DNA of 37,847 bases from Flavobacteriaceae bacterium (GCA_013003555.1 JABDIV010000059.1:1-37847), one strand, 5' to 3'. Shown: positions 18,044 through 26,393, numbered from the stretch's first letter. The notes: generated from the sequence alone by a model not told the origin. Made by a program: numbers and translations.

Positions 18044-18499
18044 AGATATGTCTTTAAAAAAAACAATTTTTGTCTGGCTTGCTGGGTTGGTATAGACCTG
18101 GGTGATTTCGAACCCGCGTTTTAAATTCAGGATCATCATGGGTTTAAACCGATTCATCGATTTGGTCTTTATAAAATCAAATCCCTTCGAAGCGCCCCAT
18201 TTTTCCTGAATTTCTGCCAGTTGATTGGCTATGCCCCTTCGCCTGTAAGATGCTGCAACACCTCCGATCCAACTGTAAAAGGTGTTCTCATCAACGCGAT
18301 ATCCAATTTTAAAGCCAACGAGATTATCGCCCTTATAGGCTAATGCTGAAAACAAATCCTTTTTATCCTGAAGACGATTTATAAAAAAGTCAGAATCGGC
18401 ATCTTCAAAAAGAATGTTATATAAATCAAGTATTCCGGCCATGGTTTCTGGATCAGGAATACCGTGAAAACTCGTAAAAGTAAAATCAGCGTTTCCCAT
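18029..18499 (-). CDS. GNAT family N-acetyltransferase
   Basis: A 156-residue GNAT-fold protein. The acetyl-CoA-binding motif A is visible as GGVAASYRRRGIANQLAEIQEKWG (R-R-x-G-I-A), after the beta-4 strand NTFYSWIGGV, and the C-terminal strand GFEITQVYTNP fits the fold. It probably acetylates an amine on a small molecule or protein; the acceptor is unknown. It is the last gene of a three-gene overlapping operon: its start at 18499 overlaps the end of the HD gene by 14 bp. Its end overlaps the stop region of the opposing radical SAM gene by 15 bp. Confidence 0.87.
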   Translation of the reverse strand: MGNADFTFTSFHGIPDPETMAGILDLYNILFEDADSDFFINRLQDKKDLFSALAYKGDNLVGFKIGYRVDENTFYSWIGGVAASYRRRGIANQLAEIQEKWGASKGFDFIKTKSMNRFKPMMILNLKRGFEITQVYTNPASQTKIVFFKDISLKKP

Positions 18500-19151
18500 G
18501 CCATTCCTCGTAAAACTGTTCTAAATACTGCTCCATATAGTGATGTCGTTTCTCAGCTATTTCTTGCCCTGTTTTAGTATGCATAAGGCTTTTTAAGCGT
18601 AGCAACTTTTCATAAAAATGATTTATGGTCGGCGCCTGGGATTTTTTATAGTCTTCTTTGGTCATATTCAGGTTTGGCGGAACCTCGGGATCGTAAAGGG
18701 GGCGGTTCTTAAATCCGCCATAATTAAAGCAACGTGCAATTCCAATGGCTCCAATAGCGTCTAAACGATCGGCATCGCGAACCACGAATAATTCTTGCGA
18801 CTCGAATTGGACTAAGGGATCTAAGGAATTCTTAAAAGACATATGCCTGATGATGTCAATAACATGATCAATGACCGAACTTTCCACTTGATGCGTATTC
18901 AGAAATTTACGTGCTAAATCAGGGCCGATCGATTCGTCGCCATCGTGAAATTTTGGATCAGCAATATCATGCAACAAAGCTGCGAGTGCGACAATCTTAG
19001 TGTTAACCGTCTCATGCTTGGCAATCTGCATGGCATTTCGAAAAACCCGCTCAACATGGAACCAATCGTGTCCGCCTTCAGCATTGGCAAGTTGTGCTTT
19101 CGCAAATTCAACCGTAGATTGAATCAATGGATCATTGGTTTTCAGTGACAT
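18486..19151 (-). CDS. HD domain phosphohydrolase (YedJ/YpgQ-like)
   Basis: A 221-residue protein with the HD-superfamily metal ligands in order: H in GGHDWFHVERVFRNA, the paired His-Asp in LAALLHDIADPKF, and the later D in VVRDADRLDAIGAIGIAR. The segment CFNYGGFKNRPLYDP is typical of the small stand-alone HD proteins YedJ/YpgQ, some of which hydrolyse nucleotides. The substrate here is not known. It overlaps its upstream neighbour (acyltransferase) by 20 bp and its downstream neighbour (GNAT) by 14 bp, so the three are almost certainly translated from one mRNA, though they have no obvious common pathway. Confidence 0.9.
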   Translation of the reverse strand: MSLKTNDPLIQSTVEFAKAQLANAEGGHDWFHVERVFRNAMQIAKHETVNTKIVALAALLHDIADPKFHDGDESIGPDLARKFLNTHQVESSVIDHVIDIIRHMSFKNSLDPLVQFESQELFVVRDADRLDAIGAIGIARCFNYGGFKNRPLYDPEVPPNLNMTKEDYKKSQAPTINHFYEKLLRLKSLMHTKTGQEIAEKRHHYMEQYLEQFYEEWHGKR

Positions 19152-19875
19152 ATTGTGTGATTTGATGTTCGATCTGATCGATTAGTTCATGAATGTTTTG
19201 ACCATCAAAGGCTATCGGCTGATGGACTTTAAGTTTAATATGAGCACCAATTCCCATAGGAAATTTGCCATATCGGAGTGTTTTCCATGAGTTCGATATC
19301 GACAAGGGGACTATAGTAGCATTGGGCATATGCGACATCAGCGTTTCTAACCCTTTTCTCTTAAACGTCTTAGGCACGCCATCCCTGCTGCGTGTACCTT
19401 CCGGAAAAATAACAGCCGCCCAGTTGTTTGAATTAACCTGGGAGGCAAATTGCTCAATAGCCTTAATCGAGCGAACAGGATCTTTGCGGTTTATCAAAAC
19501 CGAACCACCATGCCTTAAGTTATAGGAAACACTTGGTATGCCTTTGCCCAGTTCCTGCTTACTGATAAATTTTGGATGAAATCGACGCATATGCCATATA
19601 ATCGGTGGAATATCATTCATGCTTTGATGATTGGCGACGATTATCATTGGATGGCCTGATTCGATCTTAAATTCGTTGATAAAGGAATATCGAACTCCTA
19701 AAACATGCATGCAACGCATTAGGCAAAGATTAAGAATATCGACACTTTTTTTGTGAGCCTTATAACCGAAACCCTTATGGCAGGCCCACTGAATTGGATG
19801 AAAAACGACCAGGGTTAATCCAAAAACCAGGAGATAAATAACAGTTAGGGGATATGCGATAATCTTCAATAACAC
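19132..19875 (-). CDS. 1-acyl-sn-glycerol-3-phosphate acyltransferase (PlsC family)
   Basis: The 247-residue protein has an N-terminal membrane helix (about 5-27) and the acyltransferase motifs of the family: His83 and Asp88 in NHQSMND (H-x4-D, catalytic) and FPEGTR at 157-162 (glycerol-phosphate binding). It should transfer an acyl group to lysophosphatidic acid at the inner membrane, making phosphatidic acid for phospholipid synthesis. Flavobacteria often have several paralogues, some acting on other lysolipids, so the exact acceptor is inferred. It is the first gene of the overlapping operon with the HD and GNAT genes. The bacilliredoxin gene upstream ends in a terminator, so this operon needs its own promoter in the short 19876-19892 stretch or beyond the hairpin. 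Confidence 0.92.
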   Translation of the reverse strand: MLLKIIAYPLTVIYLLVFGLTLVVFHPIQWACHKGFGYKAHKKSVDILNLCLMRCMHVLGVRYSFINEFKIESGHPMIIVANHQSMNDIPPIIWHMRRFHPKFISKQELGKGIPSVSYNLRHGGSVLINRKDPVRSIKAIEQFASQVNSNNWAAVIFPEGTRSRDGVPKTFKRKGLETLMSHMPNATIVPLSISNSWKTLRYGKFPMGIGAHIKLKVHQPIAFDGQNIHELIDQIEHQITQYVTENQ

Positions 19876-19892
19876 GGCCTAAAATTAATCAT

Positions 19893-19916
19893 AAAAAAAC
19901 CACGCCAAGGCGTGGT
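19893..19916 (-). terminator. Intrinsic terminator of the bacilliredoxin gene
   Basis: On the minus strand ACCACGCC, loop TT, GGCGTGGT (19899-19916), followed by a run of seven T (the A run 19893-19899 on the plus strand). It lies about 22 bp past the stop of the bacilliredoxin gene. Confidence 0.85.
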
Positions 19917-19938
19917 CATATTAAAATTTTTAATTCTA

Positions 19939-20349
19939 CTAACAATGATCGTTATAAGCGTCCATTAAGTTTTCGGCAATGATTTCAGCAGGTCGCCCTT
20001 CGATGTGATGACGTTCTAACATATGCACCAATTCACCATTTTTAAATAATGCAATACTCGGTGAACTCGGTGGAAATGGAATCATATATTCTCGGACCTT
20101 ATCGGTTGCTTCACGGTCAACACCGGCAAATACCGTTACAAGATGATCAGGCCTCTTGGCGTTTTGAATGCTCATTCTTGCTCCCGGACGAGCATTGGCT
20201 GCAGCGCAACCGCAAACCGAATTAACAACAACGAGGGTTGTTCCGGTTTCATTCAAGGCATTTTCAACATCATTAACAGTGTGGAGTTCTTTGAAACCGA
20301 CATTGGTCAAATCTTCTCGCATTGGTTTTACTAATTCAGCAGGATACAT
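19939..20349 (-). CDS. BrxA/BrxB family bacilliredoxin
   Basis: A 136-residue protein of the YphP/YqiW family (old DUF1094), at full family length. The active-site C-G-C is at residues 46-48 in VVNSVCGCAAANARPG, the unusual CxC redox motif of these thioredoxin-fold proteins. The ending segment SPSIALFKNGELVHMLERHHIEGR is also typical. In Firmicutes bacilliredoxins remove bacillithiol from oxidised proteins; many Bacteroidota also make bacillithiol, so the same role is likely here, but no bacillithiol biosynthesis gene is in the window. It has its own promoter box and terminator and is divergent from the DnaJ-domain gene. Confidence 0.92.
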   Translation of the reverse strand: MYPAELVKPMREDLTNVGFKELHTVNDVENALNETGTTLVVVNSVCGCAAANARPGARMSIQNAKRPDHLVTVFAGVDREATDKVREYMIPFPPSSPSIALFKNGELVHMLERHHIEGRPAEIIAENLMDAYNDHC

Positions 20350-20375
20350 AGTGTTTTCATTTAATATTCAATTGA

Positions 20376-20383
20376 CAAAGATA
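20376..20383 (-). promoter_or_regulatory. -7 box of the bacilliredoxin gene
   Basis: On the minus strand TATCTTTG, an exact match to TAnnTTTG, 26 bases upstream of the ATG at 20349. No convincing -33 TTG is seen at the expected spacing. Confidence 0.5.
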
Positions 20384-20460
20384 GACAAATGTGTAACATA
20401 ATTGAAGGGCAGACAACTAACAAATGTTATATTTACCTATAATTAAATTCTATGGATTAA

Positions 20461-21240
20461 ATGAGCATTTCGAAGTGGATAGGCGCCTCATTGGGGTGGT
20501 CGTTTGGCGGACCGATCGGAGCAATTATCGGCCTCGCACTGGGCAGTATAATCGATGCGATGACCAGTGGGTCTGATAATCCATTGTTGGGACAGGGGAG
20601 ATCCCGCCCTGAACAAAGACGCCGGCCACATCGGCAGTCAAGACCACAAAGGCCAGCAACTCAATCGGGTGATTTCGAGGTGAGTTTATTAATCCTTGCT
20701 TCAGTTGTAATTAAGGCTGATAATCATCAGGACCAGCGTGAACTTGACTATGTACGTCAGCAATTTGCCAGCATGTATGGTAAGCAGCGGGCCAATCACG
20801 CCTTCAAGTTGTTTAAAAATATAAGCAAGCAGAATATTTCCACCCGTCAGGTTTGTCTTCAAATTAAGCAGATGATGGATCATCCGTCACGTTTGCAGTT
20901 GCTTCATTTTTTATTCGGCATCGCCAAGGCCGATGGTTTTGTAACCGATTTAGAGGTGAGGCAGATTTTTACTATATCGGGATATTTAGGAATAAGCAAT
21001 AAGGATTTTGAGAGCATCAAGGCCATGTTCTATAACAGTCGTGATAATGCTTACAAGATTCTCGAAATCGATAAATCGGTATCTAATGATGAGGTGAAAA
21101 AAGCCTACAGGAAGATGGCTAAAAAATATCATCCCGATAAAGTTGTTCACCTGGGTAAAGAACACCAGGAGGGTGCGGAGGAAAAGTTCCGACAGGTGCA
21201 AGAGGCTTACGAGAACATTCAAAAAGAACGCGGGTTTTAA
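20461..21240 (+). CDS. TerB-like / DnaJ domain protein (DjlA-like)
   Basis: A 259-residue protein. A glycine-rich hydrophobic N-terminus ([25 protein letters not shown]) may insert in or lie on the membrane, and an Arg/Gln/Pro-rich linker follows. Residues about 75-190 form a helical TerB-like domain ([29 protein letters not shown] ... [19 protein letters not shown]), with two acidic D-x-x-x-x-x-E sites as in tellurite-resistance TerB proteins. The C-terminal J domain has the diagnostic H-P-D in KKYHPDK, so it can stimulate Hsp70 (DnaK). The order TerB then J domain is that of DjlA co-chaperones. The client is unknown. The downstream HAD gene follows after 15 bp. Confidence 0.88.
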   Translation: MSISKWIGASLGWSFGGPIGAIIGLALGSIIDAMTSGSDNPLLGQGRSRPEQRRRPHRQSRPQRPATQSGDFEVSLLILASVVIKADNHQDQRELDYVRQQFASMYGKQRANHAFKLFKNISKQNISTRQVCLQIKQMMDHPSRLQLLHFLFGIAKADGFVTDLEVRQIFTISGYLGISNKDFESIKAMFYNSRDNAYKILEIDKSVSNDEVKKAYRKMAKKYHPDKVVHLGKEHQEGAEEKFRQVQEAYENIQKERGF

Positions 21241-21255
21241 ACGTTGAATCAAGAT

Positions 21256-21909
21256 ATGAATAAACCCAATCGAGCCGTGATATTTGATATGGACGGTACC
21301 ATAGTCGATAATATGGATGTTCATATCGACACCTGGTTAATTTATCTTGAGCAACACAAGATCGACCTGACAAGAGAAGCATTTCTTAAACTGAATCATG
21401 GCAACTTAACCGAGATAATCTCCCGTGTATTTCAACTAGATAAATCCGATCCAAGAGTCATGGAACTGGGTCAGGCCAAAGAGCAGTTTTACAGGGATAC
21501 ATACAGGGGCAATATTGTTGAGATCCCTGGATTAACCAATACCTTAAGGCATCTTAAGGCACAAAACATTTCTTGTGGGTTGGCTACCATGGGTGACACA
21601 CCAAATATCGACCTGGTTGTAGATGCCCTCGAGATACGCTCATTTTTCGATAGTATAATCGGTGGTCATCAGGTCAGTAAAGGAAAACCTGACCCTCAGA
21701 TATTTTTAAGTGTGTTAAGGGATTTGGATAGAATCCCTGATGACTGTTTAGTTGTTGAAGATTCGGTAAGCGGTGTAAAAGCGGCCCTCAATGCAGGAAT
21801 TAAAGTTGTTGGAATTACAACCTCTCATTCCAGAGAGGAACTTCTTGATCATGGTTGTATCGAAACCATTTCTGATTATAGTGTTTTCGATATCAATCGA
21901 TATTTTTAG
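21256..21909 (+). CDS. HAD superfamily phosphatase, beta-phosphoglucomutase-like
   Basis: I take the ATG at 21256 (MNKPNRAVIFDMDGT) rather than the in-frame TTG at 21244, giving 217 residues. Motif I is DMDGT, with the nucleophile at Asp11 and the general acid at Asp13. The cap domain follows directly after it (subclass I). Motif III is in SKGKPDPQIFLSVL and motif IV in CLVVEDSVSGVKAAL. This is the beta-phosphoglucomutase/phosphoglycolate phosphatase-like group; a small phosphorylated sugar or similar compound is the likely substrate, but which one cannot be told. It is probably co-transcribed with the J-domain gene. Its stop codon (21907-21909) lies inside the left half of a palindrome that probably controls the next gene. 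Confidence 0.88.
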   Translation: MNKPNRAVIFDMDGTIVDNMDVHIDTWLIYLEQHKIDLTREAFLKLNHGNLTEIISRVFQLDKSDPRVMELGQAKEQFYRDTYRGNIVEIPGLTNTLRHLKAQNISCGLATMGDTPNIDLVVDALEIRSFFDSIIGGHQVSKGKPDPQIFLSVLRDLDRIPDDCLVVEDSVSGVKAALNAGIKVVGITTSHSREELLDHGCIETISDYSVFDINRYF

Positions 21910-21925
21910 ATATGCCTAAAAATAT
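21900..21925. promoter_or_regulatory. Candidate MntR/DtxR operator (26-bp near-perfect palindrome)
   Basis: Centred on TTTAGATATGCCTAAA (21905-21920), the inverted repeat extends symmetrically to 21900-21925 with only two mismatched base pairs. The form TTTAG-N6-CTAAA resembles boxes bound by DtxR/MntR repressors. It lies about 25 bases upstream of the -7 box of the mntR-like gene, which suggests metal-dependent autoregulation. It also overlaps the stop codon of the HAD gene. It has no T tract in keeping with a terminator. Confidence 0.6.
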
Positions 21926-21926
21926 T

Positions 21927-21942
21927 TTTATATTAATATAAA
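21927..21942. promoter_or_regulatory. Second palindrome in the mntR-ZIP promoter
   Basis: TTTATATTAATATAAA is a perfect 16-bp palindrome lying between the first operator candidate and the -7 box (21948-21955). It is all A/T, so chance symmetry is possible. Its position over the -33 region would suit a repressor site. Confidence 0.4.
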
Positions 21943-21947
21943 TAATA

Positions 21948-21955
21948 TATCTTTG
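21948..21955 (+). promoter_or_regulatory. -7 box of the mntR-ZIP operon
   Basis: TATCTTTG, an exact TAnnTTTG match, 22 bases before the ATG at 21978. Confidence 0.6.
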
Positions 21956-21977
21956 GAGCGTATTATTTGGAACAATA

Positions 21978-22634
21978 ATGACGCATTCAGAAGAAAATTA
22001 TCTTAAAACAATTTATCATTTAGGCCGTTCGGGATCATCGATGGTCAGCACCAATGCCATTGCCGAACAGTTATGTACAAAGGCCTCCTCGGTTACCGAT
22101 ATGCTGAAGAAACTAGCCGAGAAAAAGCTGGTGAACTACAAACCATATAAGGGAGTTCGACTAACTGATAATGGTCAAAATGCCGCTATTACTGTCATAA
22201 GAAAGCACCGACTTTGGGAATCTTTTCTTGTGGAAAAATTGAATTTTTCATGGGATGAGGTGCACGAGGTAGCCGAGCAACTCGAGCACATTCAATCCCA
22301 AAAGCTCACCAACAATCTTGAAGCCTTTTTAGAGTTTCCAACCCATGACCCGCATGGTGATCCCATCCCGGATCGATCCGGACATATTCATAAATCAGAA
22401 AAAATGATTTTGGCCGAAGTAGAACCCGGTTCAGATTGTACCTGCGTAGGTGTAGTTGATTCAGGAGCCGAATTCCTGAAATTTCTGGATAAGTATAAAA
22501 TAAATATTGAAACCACCATACATGTGGAATCAAAAGAACCATTTGACGACTCGATGACGATTCGGGTTAATAATACAAAACGAACCATTTCAAATAAAAT
22601 ATCAACGAATCTTTACGTGAGATTAAAACAATAA
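21978..22634 (+). CDS. DtxR/MntR family metal-dependent transcriptional repressor
   Basis: The 218-residue protein has the three-part structure of the long DtxR family members. A winged helix-turn-helix occupies residues 1-65 (ENYLKTIYHL ... TNAIAEQLCTKASSVTDMLKKLAEKKLVNY). A metal-binding/dimerisation domain (about 66-145) has RKHRLWESFLVEKL, EVHEVAEQLEH and PTHDPHGDPIPD. A C-terminal FeoA/SH3-like domain (about 150-218) follows. Members bind Mn2+ or Fe2+ and then repress uptake genes. Which metal is sensed cannot be decided from sequence alone. It is followed after only 2 bp by a ZIP transporter gene, and two palindromes sit over its promoter, so the two genes very probably form an autoregulated metal operon. 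Confidence 0.92.
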   Translation: MTHSEENYLKTIYHLGRSGSSMVSTNAIAEQLCTKASSVTDMLKKLAEKKLVNYKPYKGVRLTDNGQNAAITVIRKHRLWESFLVEKLNFSWDEVHEVAEQLEHIQSQKLTNNLEAFLEFPTHDPHGDPIPDRSGHIHKSEKMILAEVEPGSDCTCVGVVDSGAEFLKFLDKYKINIETTIHVESKEPFDDSMTIRVNNTKRTISNKISTNLYVRLKQ

Positions 22635-22636
22635 AC

Positions 22637-23458
22637 ATGGATCAAATTTTAACATATTTTGAATCAATCGACCCTGTTTTAGGGGCCTTGTATGCCTCAT
22701 TATTTACCTGGGTGTTAACGGCCGCGGGAGCAGCTTTAGTTTTTCTTGTTCGAGGTATGAATAGGGCACTTCTTGATGGAATGCTCGGTTTTACTGGGGG
22801 TGTAATGGTTGCTGCCAGCTTTTGGAGTTTGTTGTCACCGGGCATTGAAATGAGTCCGGGAGAGGGTTTTGTTAAGGTAATTCCTGCCGCCGTCGGATTT
22901 GGCTTGGGAGCACTGTTTATTTTCGGGTTAGACAAATTATTACCTCACTTGCATATTAATTTTAAGGAAACTGAAAAAGAAGGTGTTAAAACGCCCTGGC
23001 ATCGTACCACGCTGCTGGTCTTAGCCATCGCCCTTCATAATATTCCTGAAGGATTAGCTGTTGGTGTTTTGTTTGGAGGTGTAGCTGCTGGCTTACCCGA
23101 AGCAACTATCGGCGGAGCTGTTGCGCTTGCATTGGGAATCGGGATCCAAAATTTCCCGGAAGGCCTTGCGGTTTCCATGCCTTTGCGCCGTGAAGGAGTG
23201 AGCAAATTTAAAAGCTGGTGGTATGGTCAGTTGTCAGCTATAGTTGAGCCTATCGCTGCTGTGATCGGTGCAGTTGCCGTTACATTCTTTACACCTATTC
23301 TACCTTATGCCCTTGCTTTTGCAGCAGGAGCAATGATTTTCGTTGTGGTTGAAGAAGTTATCCCGGAAACACAAAGGGATAAATTTACCGATATTGCCGT
23401 GTTAGGTTTTATTGGCGGTTTTATCGTGATGATGGCTCTTGACGTCGGACTTGGTTAG
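22637..23458 (+). CDS. ZIP family divalent metal transporter
   Basis: A 273-residue membrane protein with about eight helices. The two metal-site helices carry the ZIP signatures: ALHNIPEGLAVGVLF (H-N-x-P-E-G) and ALGIGIQNFPEGLAVSMPLR (Q-N-x-P-E-G). The length and the GufA-like form fit the ZupT/GufA branch, which moves Zn2+, Fe2+ or Mn2+ across the inner membrane towards the cytoplasm. The loop between about residues 105 and 125 is short and lacks a His-rich stretch. The gene starts 2 bp after the repressor gene stop, so they are co-transcribed. Its last 38 bp overlap the 3' end of the opposite-strand outer-membrane-type gene. Confidence 0.92.
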   Translation: MDQILTYFESIDPVLGALYASLFTWVLTAAGAALVFLVRGMNRALLDGMLGFTGGVMVAASFWSLLSPGIEMSPGEGFVKVIPAAVGFGLGALFIFGLDKLLPHLHINFKETEKEGVKTPWHRTTLLVLAIALHNIPEGLAVGVLFGGVAAGLPEATIGGAVALALGIGIQNFPEGLAVSMPLRREGVSKFKSWWYGQLSAIVEPIAAVIGAVAVTFFTPILPYALAFAAGAMIFVVVEEVIPETQRDKFTDIAVLGFIGGFIVMMALDVGLG

Positions 23459-24251
23459 ATTTAAGCGGTATCCTGAAGCTGGCGCCTGCACTCAGTAGAA
23501 TGTCCTGACCTTCTGTAAGACTTGTGCCCACAGTTGCATCTAATTGGAATGAATCAGAAACCAAATATGTAAATCCGGCGTCCCAAAGATGATTAGCACT
23601 GCTATTTTCAGGTAAGTCGCCATAAAGCTCAACGTATCCACCTAATCGGTTTATTATTCCAAAGCCATAGGCAATGGTATAAATCATGGCAGCCTCTGGA
23701 TTATCGCCCTCCCATGCAGCACCAATATTGTAGGACAAATTGGTTGATTCACTTAGCGTATGAGAAAAGGCAAAACGAAAATCTGCAGCCGTTGTTTCAG
23801 GTTTATAGTCTTTACCTGCAGTAAACGGAAGATTAACATGACCGATTAATCCTATTTGTGGAAATCCGTTTTTTTCTTCTGCAATATGGATTTTCACCCC
23901 TGCCAATAAGGGTGAAAATCCACTTGAAATATCATCCAATTCATTTCCATTTAATTCGGTACGACCTTCTATGAAGTCCCAGCCCAATCGCAATTCAACA
24001 TTTTTAATCAATCCCATACGGATCAAGGTGGTGTTCAGGGTAAAATCCTTTGATTTAACCGCTTCATCTTTATAAGATTCGTAAAACATTCCTGTTTCAA
24101 CTTGCAGGAATCCAACGGGAACAACGTTTGGGGATTCTGTGGCATCTGGACGATCAGTGATCAATGGGCCGAGTTCGGCATCTGATACCTGGGCAATTCC
24201 TGAAAAACCAATTAGAAAACAAATCACAAGAAGAACACTTCGATTTAGCAT
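23421..24251 (-). CDS. Outer-membrane beta-barrel protein, 'transporter' (MetA-pathway phenol degradation-like)
   Basis: A 276-residue protein with a signal peptide (MLNRSVLLVICFLIGFSGIAQ). The mature part starts LGPLITDRPDATESPNVVPVGFLQVETGMFYE, the conserved opening of a barrel family labelled Phenol_MetA_deg or simply 'transporter'. Alternating hydrophobic/polar strands (LRLGWDFIEGR, GVKIHIAEEK, GFGIINRLGGYVELYG, GFTYLVSDSFQLDATVGTSL) indicate a small beta-barrel. The family's substrates are largely unknown. The 3' end overlaps the ZIP gene by 38 bp tail to tail. Its promoter region is shared with the divergent S9 peptidase gene (105-bp spacer). A link with metal uptake is tempting but unproven. 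Confidence 0.82.
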   Translation of the reverse strand: MLNRSVLLVICFLIGFSGIAQVSDAELGPLITDRPDATESPNVVPVGFLQVETGMFYESYKDEAVKSKDFTLNTTLIRMGLIKNVELRLGWDFIEGRTELNGNELDDISSGFSPLLAGVKIHIAEEKNGFPQIGLIGHVNLPFTAGKDYKPETTAADFRFAFSHTLSESTNLSYNIGAAWEGDNPEAAMIYTIAYGFGIINRLGGYVELYGDLPENSSANHLWDAGFTYLVSDSFQLDATVGTSLTEGQDILLSAGASFRIPLKSNQVRRQEPSSR

Positions 24252-24356
24252 GAAGACAGCGTTTTAAATTCGTGATAAACCTAACTATTTTTTTGAACTT
24301 TTAAATACAATTTTATTATTTCTTACCTTTCATTTTTCTTTTAAATATTAGTTCCA

Positions 24357-26384
24357 ATGGGTAAAAAAATCTTCTTTTTATTTGGTCTGCTTATCAGCGT
24401 TGGTTTATATGGCCAACAGGAAAAATTACCTTTCCAGGCGTTAGATGTATTTGAGTTAGAATTCGTTTCAGATCCACAGATATCGCCTGATGGATCTCAG
24501 ATCGTTTACAGACGAAACGGTTATGACATCATGAAGGACAAACGGCGAGGCAATCTCTGGATTATTAACAGCGATGGTAATTCACATCGAAAACTGACGT
24601 CGAGGGAAGTCAATGAATCACAGGCCGTATGGTCTCCTGACGGGAAACGAATTGCGTTTGCAAGTTCAACCGATGAAGGCAATGAGCTCTATATGTACTG
24701 GATTAAAACGGGTCAGATAGCTAAAATTTCCCAACTGGAGCGATCTCCCGGAAACCTGACCTGGTCACCAGATGGTAAGCAAATCGCTTTTACCATGTTC
24801 GTAGCTCAAAAGCCACCGGTTGTCGCCAAGATGCCAAAAAAACCAAAAGGGGCGAAATGGGCTGCTAATCCCCGGATAACCGACAGGCTTAAACATGAGG
24901 CAGATGGCCGGGGATATATGGAACCCGGGTTCAATCATATTTTTATCATTCCGGCCGAAGGCGGTACAGCCCGACAGCTGAGTAGTGGGGATTTTAATCA
25001 CCGCGGCTCCCTTTCGTTTTCTCCTGACGGAAAATCAATTTATTTCTCGGCCAACAGGAATCCGGATTGGGAATATGATTTCAGAAATTCGGAAGTCTAC
25101 AGTCTAAATATCAGTTCAAAGGAAATTATTGAACTCACAAGCCAACAAGGTCCGGATGGTTCGCCCAAAGTTTCTCCAAAAGGAGACAAAATAGCATTTA
25201 TAAGTTTTGAGGATAAAGTTCAAACATATCAGCTGAGTCAGTTGAATGTTATGAATTTGGATGGATCAAACCGAAAGGTTTTAACTACTAGTCTCGATAG
25301 AAGTGTATCCGGACTTCATTGGGATAAGGATGGAAAAGGCCTGTTTTTCATGTATGATGACAAAGGAAATACCAAGATTGCCTATGTTGATTTGAATGGA
25401 AAAATCAGAAAACTTGCCGATAATCTCGGCGGGAATTCCATAGGAAGACCCTATGGTGGGGGATCTTATTCGGTTTCGAACAATGGGGTAATTGCATACA
25501 CCCATACAACCCCTTATTATCCTTCGGAATTAGCGGTAATTCGACCTAAATCAGGTTTAATCAAAATAACAGATCTGAATGGTGATATCCTGAATCATCG
25601 TGAATTGGGCCAGGTTGAAGAGGTATGGTATACATCGACAGTTGATGAGAGAGATGTTCAGGGCTGGATCGTGAAACCACCAGGATATGATGCTTCGAAA
25701 AAATATCCGTTACTCGTTGAGAATCACGGTGGACCTATTTCGAATTATGGTGATCGGTTTACTGCTGAAATTCAGTTGTATGCGGCCGATGGCTATTTAG
25801 TTTTTTATCCCAATCCCAGAGGAAGTACCAGTTATGGCGAGGAATTCGGAAATTTGCTCTACCATAATTACCCGGGTGAAGATTATAATGATGTGATGGA
25901 TGGGGTTGATCATTTGATTTCTAAAGGAATGATTGATGAAAACCAACTTTTTGTAACCGGCGGTAGCGCCGGAGGTATAATGACCGCCTGGATGATAGGG
26001 AAGAACAATAGATTTAAGGCTGCCGTCGTGGCTAAGCCAGTTGTTAACTGGATCAGTAAAACTCTGGTGGCTGATAATTATTTTGGTTACGCTAATTCGC
26101 GGTATCCCGGACAGCCTTGGGAGAATTTTGAAACCTACTGGAAATTCTCACCTTTGTCGTTGGTTGCCAATATGGAAACGCCCACCATGGTCATGGTAGG
26201 CATGAATGATTTACGGACTCCGCCAAGTGAGGCCAAACAACTGTACCACGCTTTGAAATTGCGTAAAAAGGAAACGGTTTTAGTTGAAATTCCCGGGGCC
26301 TCTCATGGCATTGCAGGTCGCCCGAGCCAATTAATTACCAAGGTGGCGCACACTTTGGCATGGTTTAGGAAGTACAGAGATTAA
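24357..26384 (+). CDS. S9 family peptidase (prolyl oligopeptidase/acylaminoacyl-peptidase type), exported
   Basis: A 675-residue protein with a signal peptide (MGKKIFFLFGLLISVGLYGQ). Residues about 35-400 form a TolB/WD40-like beta-propeller with repeated PQISPDGSQIVY, AVWSPDGKRIAFAS, LTWSPDGKQIAF and SFSPDGKSIYFSA blades. The C-terminal alpha/beta-hydrolase has the catalytic triad Ser537 in GGSAGGIMTAW, Asp618 in GMNDLRTPP and His650 in GASHGI, preceded by the NHGGP oxyanion segment. Enzymes of this family cleave short peptides at the N-terminus or after Pro, and the propeller limits access to small substrates. The signal peptide puts it in the periplasm, where it would help use peptides as a nutrient. 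A small exported protein gene follows after 9 bp. Confidence 0.93.
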   Translation: MGKKIFFLFGLLISVGLYGQQEKLPFQALDVFELEFVSDPQISPDGSQIVYRRNGYDIMKDKRRGNLWIINSDGNSHRKLTSREVNESQAVWSPDGKRIAFASSTDEGNELYMYWIKTGQIAKISQLERSPGNLTWSPDGKQIAFTMFVAQKPPVVAKMPKKPKGAKWAANPRITDRLKHEADGRGYMEPGFNHIFIIPAEGGTARQLSSGDFNHRGSLSFSPDGKSIYFSANRNPDWEYDFRNSEVYSLNISSKEIIELTSQQGPDGSPKVSPKGDKIAFISFEDKVQTYQLSQLNVMNLDGSNRKVLTTSLDRSVSGLHWDKDGKGLFFMYDDKGNTKIAYVDLNGKIRKLADNLGGNSIGRPYGGGSYSVSNNGVIAYTHTTPYYPSELAVIRPKSGLIKITDLNGDILNHRELGQVEEVWYTSTVDERDVQGWIVKPPGYDASKKYPLLVENHGGPISNYGDRFTAEIQLYAADGYLVFYPNPRGSTSYGEEFGNLLYHNYPGEDYNDVMDGVDHLISKGMIDENQLFVTGGSAGGIMTAWMIGKNNRFKAAVVAKPVVNWISKTLVADNYFGYANSRYPGQPWENFETYWKFSPLSLVANMETPTMVMVGMNDLRTPPSEAKQLYHALKLRKKETVLVEIPGASHGIAGRPSQLITKVAHTLAWFRKYRD

Positions 26385-26393
26385 ACAACAATT

